Shown piece after piece: positions 22,601 to 27,933 of a stretch of DNA of 27,933 bases. Both the position numbers and the translations under genes were made by a program. The notes beneath the pieces were generated by a model that was given only the letters and a program-made list of their open reading frames with translations, made no database searches and was not told the DNA's origin. This DNA comes from Acanthamoeba lenticulata (lineage: Eukaryota; Discosea; Longamoebia; Acanthamoebidae). Position 1 is the first letter of the stretch. Each line of letters starts with the position of its first letter. The DNA lies in the NCBI GenBank assembly GCA_002179805.1, contig NAVB01001617.1, positions 1-27,933 of the forward strand, given 5' to 3'.

Positions 22601-23115
22601 CTACCGACAGGCCCTGCGGAGAGCCAAACCCCCGCTCGTGCCTTACCTTGCGCTCTTCTCCAAGGTAGTCCTCCCCGCCCTTCGTTCTTTCCGTCGTCTT
22701 CATTCTTTGCTCGTTGAACTGCCTTGGCCCTGTGACGTCTGTTCACTCTTGTTTCCGCACAAACACAGGACCTCTTCTCGCTGGAAGAGGGCGTGCCGAC
22801 GATGTTGCACTCAGAGGAGGACGCCACAATCTCGCTCATTAACTTCGATAAGCTCCGATTGCTCTATCAACTCATCAAGGAATTCCGACAGCTCCAGCAG
22901 ACGCCCTACACCAACCTTGATGAGTAACCACCACCATCACCACCCAAACTTTGGCCTCAGTCCCCAAGAGGGCATGAGCTAACGTTAGTTTTTGGGGGTT
23001 GAGCAGGACGAGTGGGTCGAGCCTGCAAGTGCTGTTGGAGATGACGCCGCCCCTGGAGGAGAAGCAGTCCTACGCAATCTCCTACAAGTGGGAGCCACGA
23101 CAGCCACAATCCTGA
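16698..23115 (+). CDS. RhoGAP-like (arginine finger missing) plus RasGEF fusion protein
   Basis: Guanine-nucleotide exchange factor for a Ras-type GTPase; about 1673 residues in 17 exons: 16698-17082, 17194-17817, 17905-17949, 18020-18121, 18181-18309, 18399-18545, 18674-18827, 18948-19021, 19093-19174, 19258-19323, 19395-19488, 19566-20103, 20182-22268, 22344-22436, 22527-22664, 22769-22923, 23007-23115. The N-terminus is a Lys-rich block (DKKEKKEKKKRDKKVKKGKK). The RhoGAP-like fold (about 288-530) shows VLVERALSHLE, TTVVAFFKYYLSIEPLFPED and LLSRLPAINLRLLQRALLFL, but LLCLSDN replaces the GIFRxSG arginine-finger loop. A RasGEF N-terminal (REM) domain lies at about 530-660 (FADVIFLTHSYFTSAPDLL, LRLIQNWVEGY). 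An acidic and then Ser/Lys-rich linker is mostly in one 2087-nt exon. The catalytic RasGEF domain (about 1426-1668) has RVVHSFNEVGDWVLSEVLR, NFNMLFAVLGGLNKTPVRRL, KPPLVPYLALFSKDL and the closing YKWEPR. The true stop is TGA at 23113-23115. Confidence 0.88.
18881..18896. repeat. TC microsatellite in RasGEF gene intron
   Basis: About eight TC units followed by a C/T-rich run up to the acceptor at 18947, in the intron 18828-18947. It acts as the polypyrimidine tract of that intron. Confidence 0.8.
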
Positions 23116-23350
23116 AGGACTAAACGGACGTGAACGCGTTGGTGTGCGGCCAGCAAAGTCCACGTACTGTGTGTAATCATGACGTTACGAGAAAACAACA
23201 ACGAACAAAAATCTCCCACTTGCTCTTGTGCCACCAGGCGCCAACAGAACAACAGAAGTCAAAAAAAAGAGAATAAAAATAAAAGAAGAAAAAGAAGAAA
23301 GAGGAAGAGACCTGCGAAGCAACCCGACCTCGTAGGGCAGGTGAAAAAAG
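23116..23350. other. Tandem intergenic spacer, RasGEF to CLU-domain gene
   Basis: 235 bp between two plus-strand genes. It holds the RasGEF gene 3' end and the CLU gene promoter. A purine tract at about 23260-23310 (aaaagagaataaaaataaaa, then gaagaaaaagaagaaagagg) precedes the CLU start by about 40 bp. It includes an AATAAA at 23270-23275 that could serve as a poly(A) signal. Confidence 0.35.
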
Positions 23351-26300
23351 ATGGATCAGGGAGGGGAGGTGAACGAGTGCTACCTCTCGCAGATCAAAGA
23401 TTTCGACCCAAGGAAGGTCGCACAAGAGTTGCGCGCAGCTCGCGAAGCATCAACATCTCCGGCGGCCTCGCCTTCTCCTTTTGCTTCTCGTCTGGCAGCC
23501 AAGTACACCTCTGCTCCCGCCCTTCCTTCACCTTCTCCTCCGGCTCGCGAAGCTTCTTTCGGTGGACCAAAACCCATTTCGGCTCCACGGTGCTCGCCGA
23601 GCACCACTCCTACCTTCAGTGCGTCCTCCCCACCCTTCGTTCTTTATCGCTTTCGCATTCGCTCTCTCTTTCTTCACCAGCTCCACAAGATGTTATCTCA
23701 CTTTGCTTTTTTCTTTTCTTTCAGGCGATGACGGCGCGGTGGAAGAGTCCTACATGTCGTGCATCATCAGCCGCCACGGCTCGGTCATCCGTCCGAGGCC
23801 TCCGGTCGGACCAACCACCACCACCACAAAGCTGGCACGCGACTGGGCGCCACCGTCAGCCCGTACGGGAAACCAAACAACCCTCTCTGCAGCTTCTCCG
23901 CTCGCTGACACAACCCGTTGACCTGTGCAGAGGAAGAAGTCGCCATCGACGAGTCGTATCGGTCGCAGATCGTGTTCCCTGTCGTTGAGGAGGTCAGCAG
24001 TGACAGTGATGAGAGTGAGAGCGAAGAAGAAGGCGGGGACGAAGGCGGAGCAGAGGACGCGGCGGCGAACGAGCAGGAGTTGCTCGGCGCGTTGGGGATT
24101 ACGCACGACGCCTACCTCTCCATCGGCAAGCCGATCAAAGACATCCTCGAGTTCATGGCGGCCGACGAGGCTCGGGTCAGGGACATCGACGACGGCGACG
24201 ATGATGCGGATCAGGTCGAGGAAGACGAGCTGAAGGACTTTGACTCGGAAGAAGTCGACAGCGAGGAGGAGGAAGAGTGGGAGTCCGACAGCTCTGAGCT
24301 CGGCGATAGTGGCCACCTGCAGCGCACCTTGCGGACGCAGTCGGAGAGGACTAACCGGGTGCGCGACGAGACGAGCGAAAAGCTGGGCCGAAGGCCCGTA
24401 TCCAGCGGCTCGCACGACCTCCTCCCGTTGCCGCGCGAGTCAAACGGCGGACTCAAGTCGTCCGGAGCCGAGCCGGTAGAACAAAAGAACGAAGAAAGCG
24501 ACGAGCAGCCGCGGCAGTTCCGGGGGCTCCACCTGTACCAGAGCCGCAAGGCTCAGTTGGTGATCGAAGACGAGGGCCCCAAAGGCGACATGGGCGGCGC
24601 CGAGCGCGGCCTCGTCCTCACGCGCGAGAGCGACGCCGTGCCTTCGCTCGATCCCTACGGCGCCGGCGATCAGAACAACAACGACATCGGAGCTAAACTG
24701 GAGCCCTATGGTGGTAGTGGTGGTGGCGCAAGTGGAAGCGGAGGCGGCGGAGGTGGAAGCAGCGACAAGCTCAAGGGCGACGCCTCGTCGGCCGAACGGC
24801 GGCTGGGGACGACCGGCGGCGGCCGGATCGAGGGCGACTTGAGCGAGGCCGGCTTGCGACGGCGCATGCGCAAGATCTACGACAACAAAATGATTCGTAA
24901 TCCCATGCATCTGTTACCAGGCAAGAGGCGCGAGCTGGCGAACCCCGACGTCCCCAGCACGAACTGGAACGAGGAGTTTCAAAAGGTGAGCCACCTTTCA
25001 TCTTCATCTCCATGTTGTTGTACTTTGCTCACACCGTTCGCGCAGTTGTGGGAGCGCAAGCTGAGCGCCAGCCGAGACACCACTCCTGAGAGCAGGGAGT
25101 GTTTCGAGGACGAACAGCTGGTGGTCCGCCTGGGCATCGGTAAGCTGGCCTCTGAATTCACCGAGCTCGCCCTCAAGCTCGGCAAGGTCCGCCATTCCGC
25201 ACTCTATGTCATTTTCAAAATATTTTTTACAATTATTTTCCTTTTCCAGATCATTATCGACGAGTTTTTGGATCCGGGAGCCAAAAAGACCATCCCGCCC
25301 GTGGACGTGGGTGGTGTGGCTGGTGGCCTCAAGTATCTCTCGCACAACATCTTCTTCAAGTTTGGTACCGTGTCTCCACATGCGCGAACACCACGCGCGA
25401 TAACCGCCATGTCACCTATTCAAACTCTTGTCACTTGTCGTTGTGGTGCAGCGGTGGACGAGAATGGCATCTTTGGCGGCGACGAGTGGGCCATGAAGGC
25501 TGCCGCGCACGAGCTCAAGGTTCCTCACGTCATTTTTTTTCTCCTTTTTTTTTTCTTTCGCTTTTTCTTGCTTGCGTGCTCATCGTGCGCCACATAACAG
25601 GGCCTGAGCCAATACCTCATGCTCAGCCTCAAGAAGAAGATCTCCGGCCTGCGTACGTCTTCACCATCATGTGTATTCACCGATGTCGGCGAGTGCTGAT
25701 GTTGATCGACGGCCACGCGCGAGCAGATTTTCCGCTGATGGCGCTGGTGAACTACCGCGGCTGGAGACTCGTGGCGTCATCCGTGCTGCCCATCGACGAG
25801 ACCACCATCGCCTACGGGTCGCCCAATTCGCGCCGTACGGTCCACGCTGACGATCCGGTCCTCAACGAGATCATGCGCCAGGCCGCCGCCCATCTCAACC
25901 TCAAGGTTCAATCCCCTTGGCCTCTTCTCTCAACCCTTCTAGCTGTTTGGTATCGGCATGTGCGAGGCGAGCCTCACCTACGCGTCGAACGCATGCAGGG
26001 GCACGACATCAGCAGCCGTGATGGGACCAAGCGCGTCTTCATCCACGCGCCCGGCGACGTGGAGGGCCACCGTGGCAAGGACGGGCGATACTACTTGCTC
26101 GACACCCACCGTGTCATGCCGCCTACCATTCCCCTCCTCAAGTGCCTTTTTCCTCCGCCTTTGTTTTATCATAATTTTTCAGCATTTTCTTTTAAAAAAC
26201 CTAAAATACTAATCAAATTTATTGTTTGCAGTGAGAACAAATACAAGCAAAAGGGCAACTGCTGGTATCAGCTCTTCCGACCAGAGTTCATGCGGGACCA

Positions 26301-27933
26301 CGCCCCCACGGCCCTCTGCCCCGACGCGCTCTCGGCCTGGGGCCTTGTGCCCAGCGACCCGCAGGTCTCCTGCCCCCCCCCCCACTGCGCCGGCAGCTGC
26401 TGATGGTCCTTTACCTGACACATCCCGTGATGGCGTGGCCCCGACAGGCATTTGAAGAACACAACGCCGAAGTGGTGTACGCCACGGAGGTCCTGGTGAC
26501 CAAGATCGTGCGGCTGTTCAGCGACAAGCTCAACTTCCGCTACGGCCCCGAGGTGCAGCGCACCTTCCAGATCCGGCAGATCATCCTCCATCTCCACCGC
26601 CAAGGGTGCCTCCTTTCTTCTGCGTGCCTCTCCATTGCTTGGCGATGACTCATGTGGCTGAGCGTGGATCCTGCACAGACTTAACGTGCGGTACCTGGGG
26701 CACGTCCGCCGATACGTGTCCAACGAGGCCCTGCGCTCCCTCCTGCGCTGCGAGATCATCGCGAGGTACGCGCCTCCTCCTCTGGCCTCAACTCGAGGCC
26801 GGCCGCCTTTAGTGTCTTACGCGTCCGCGTTCGTACGATGGCGCGGCGTTGGCAGGACGTTGAAGAACCTGCTGCGGGAGCGGTGGCGCAAGGTGCGGGG
26901 CGAGGGCCTCGCCGCCGTCACGGCCGAGTTCTACAACGAGGTGTTTGTGTGGCCCCAGCCCGAGTGGTGGCGCACCACGCTCCACCTCGAGGTCCGCAAG
27001 CGGGCGTTCCTCCTCCGGTGCGCCGTCGTCCACCTCTGCTTCCCATCCGTTGGAGATGTGCCACTCATGTGAGCGCACGCGAGCAGGAAGACCGACATGG
27101 AGCTGCTGCCGCCGGAGGACCGGTACTGGATCTGGCAGCGCGTGGACGACATGCTGGGCATCAGCTGGAACATCCCCTACCACAAGATTCTCACCATGTA
27201 CATTCAACGTACGTCGCGCTTTCTTTTTTCTTTAATTTGATCTTATTTTCTCCATCGAATATTCATTTTTATTAAAGTTTTTTATGCACATATTCTTTAT
27301 AAACCGACAGGACGCCGACCAATCACAGCATCGCATGTCAACGAGTCGCAGCGACCCATCATCGATCGCTTGTTCATTGTGTCGTTTTACGAAGGGCACG
27401 TCAAGTTCCAAAAGTGGAAGCGCAAGCGCAAGCTCAACGAGAACATGATGGACATGTCCCGCCACACCGGTAACCAGCACCACTGCTGCTTGTTGTTTGC
27501 TGCTGCGCCCAACAGCTCGTGTGCTCACGCCGCGACCTCGCGCTGCACTTGCATCTCGGCAGAGATGTCGGTGCGGGTGAAGGGCCCGGCGCGGGTGGCC
27601 AAGATGCTGGCGGCGACGGCGTCGGAGGAGATCCTGGCGGGCCGGCGCAAGCGACCACAGACGCAGTCGACGTTGCTGGGCGAGATCTTTGTCGAGGTCG
27701 ACCTGCCTGAGGACGTGTGGCGCGGCGTGCGGTGGGACGAGCGCGTGTGCGAGAAGATCTGCGGCAAGTACCTCGAGACCCTCGAGTCCCTGACCAACGA
27801 CGTGGCGGCCCTCAACAACTGGGCCATCGCCCTCAAGACCCTGGCCGTCATCAAGGCTCGCAAGCTCATCCAGCTCCTTCGTCGGCGGCAGATCACCGCG
27901 GCCCAGGTGCCCAACCTCACCTGGCTTTTCAAG
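23351..27933 (+). CDS. CLU-domain (clustered-mitochondria type) protein, partial
   Basis: At least 16 exons, running off the window: 23351-23618, 23725-23862, 23931-24985, 25046-25186, 25250-25364, 25452-25519, 25601-25652, 25727-25905, 25999-26141, 26232-26364, 26448-26605, 26679-26765, 26856-27017, 27087-27208, 27311-27469, 27563-27933; 1117 residues so far. The CLU core lies in 25601-26765: ALVNYRGWRLVASSVLPI, YGSPNSRRTVHADDPVLNEI, GDVEGHRGKDGRYYLLD then THRVMPP, YQLFRPEF, and GLNVRYLGHV. The family (Clu/TIF31) governs mitochondrial distribution and binds mRNAs of mitochondrial proteins; that role is inferred here. The N-terminal part is unlike typical CLU proteins: three exons with a shared motif, a strongly acidic stretch (SEEVDSEEEEEWESDSSE) and a Gly/Ser linker at about 24713-24765. 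After the core comes a Trp-rich (YWIWQRVDDMLGISW) and basic (KWKRKRK) region I do not recognise. The start is the ATG at 23351. Confidence 0.85.
24713..24765 (+). repeat. Glycine/serine-rich linker-coding repeat in CLU gene
   Basis: GGT/GGC/AGC-type triplets encode about 18 residues of nearly pure Gly/Ser ([18 protein letters not shown]). It separates the acidic N-terminal half from the basic helix LRRRMRKIYDNKM and the CLU half, and looks like a flexible hinge. Confidence 0.75.
26373..26383. repeat. C homopolymer in CLU gene intron
   Basis: Eleven consecutive C in the intron 26365-26447, immediately after the donor. Such runs are frequent sites of sequencing length error, but here it is intronic and does not affect frame. 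Confidence 0.8.

Noticed and set aside
22925..22927. TAA as the end of the RasGEF gene
   Set aside because: Stopping here removes the conserved end of the RasGEF fold. An in-phase splice just before it restores that end (see findings).
25906..25998. Frame continuing from LNLK through the segment at 25930-25998 as exon
   Set aside because: It is out of frame with the following GHDISS...EGHRGKDGRYY block. Treating 25906-25998 as an intron gives the expected CLU continuity, with a good gcatgcag acceptor.

Overview
The window looks like nuclear DNA from a free-living amoebozoan, most probably Acanthamoeba or a close relative. Exons are GC-rich with G/C-ending codons. Introns are short (mostly 50-150 bp, AT- or pyrimidine-rich, GT...AG, often ending tgcag or acag). 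Genes are packed with only 50-500 bp between them, and the protein set (MORN, ANK-SAM kinase, RasGEF, CLU, gelsolin) is typical of amoebae. The species call is inference from style, not a database match. I spliced each gene by hand by matching reading phase across GT/AG sites. Exon boundaries are therefore predictions, but eight of the nine models keep frame across every junction given below; the exception is the 5' end of the gelsolin gene.

Layout: (1) 1-1615, minus strand, gelsolin/villin-type actin regulator, 3' end outside the window. (2) 1914-3946, plus, Amt-type ammonium transporter, 7 exons. (3) 4068-6200, minus, MORN-repeat protein, 8 exons, with a possible mitochondrial presequence. 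(4) 6278-7126, plus, intronless sulfotransferase-like protein. (5) 7180-8723, minus, CAMK-like Ser/Thr kinase, 3 exons. (6) 8814-14585, minus, a 21-exon protein of about 1380 residues: Ras-like domain without nucleotide-binding motifs, SAM domain, ankyrin repeats, tyrosine-kinase-like (TKL) kinase. (7) 15070-16160, minus, ELO-family fatty acid elongase, 2 exons. (8) 16698-23115, plus, a 17-exon protein of about 1673 residues: RhoGAP-like domain lacking the arginine finger, RasGEF N-terminal (REM) domain, long low-complexity linker, RasGEF catalytic domain. (9) 23351-27933, plus, CLU-domain protein, at least 16 exons, 3' end outside the window.

The most notable content is the two large signalling proteins, each with an apparently dead GTPase-related module joined to an apparently live effector: a pseudo-GTPase on a TKL kinase, and a pseudo-RhoGAP on a RasGEF. 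The CLU-domain gene also opens with three exons that each carry the same nine-residue motif. The other genes are housekeeping or signalling functions (nitrogen uptake, lipid elongation, actin control, membrane-associated MORN scaffold). I see no operon-like relation, mobile element, CRISPR array, tRNA or rRNA.
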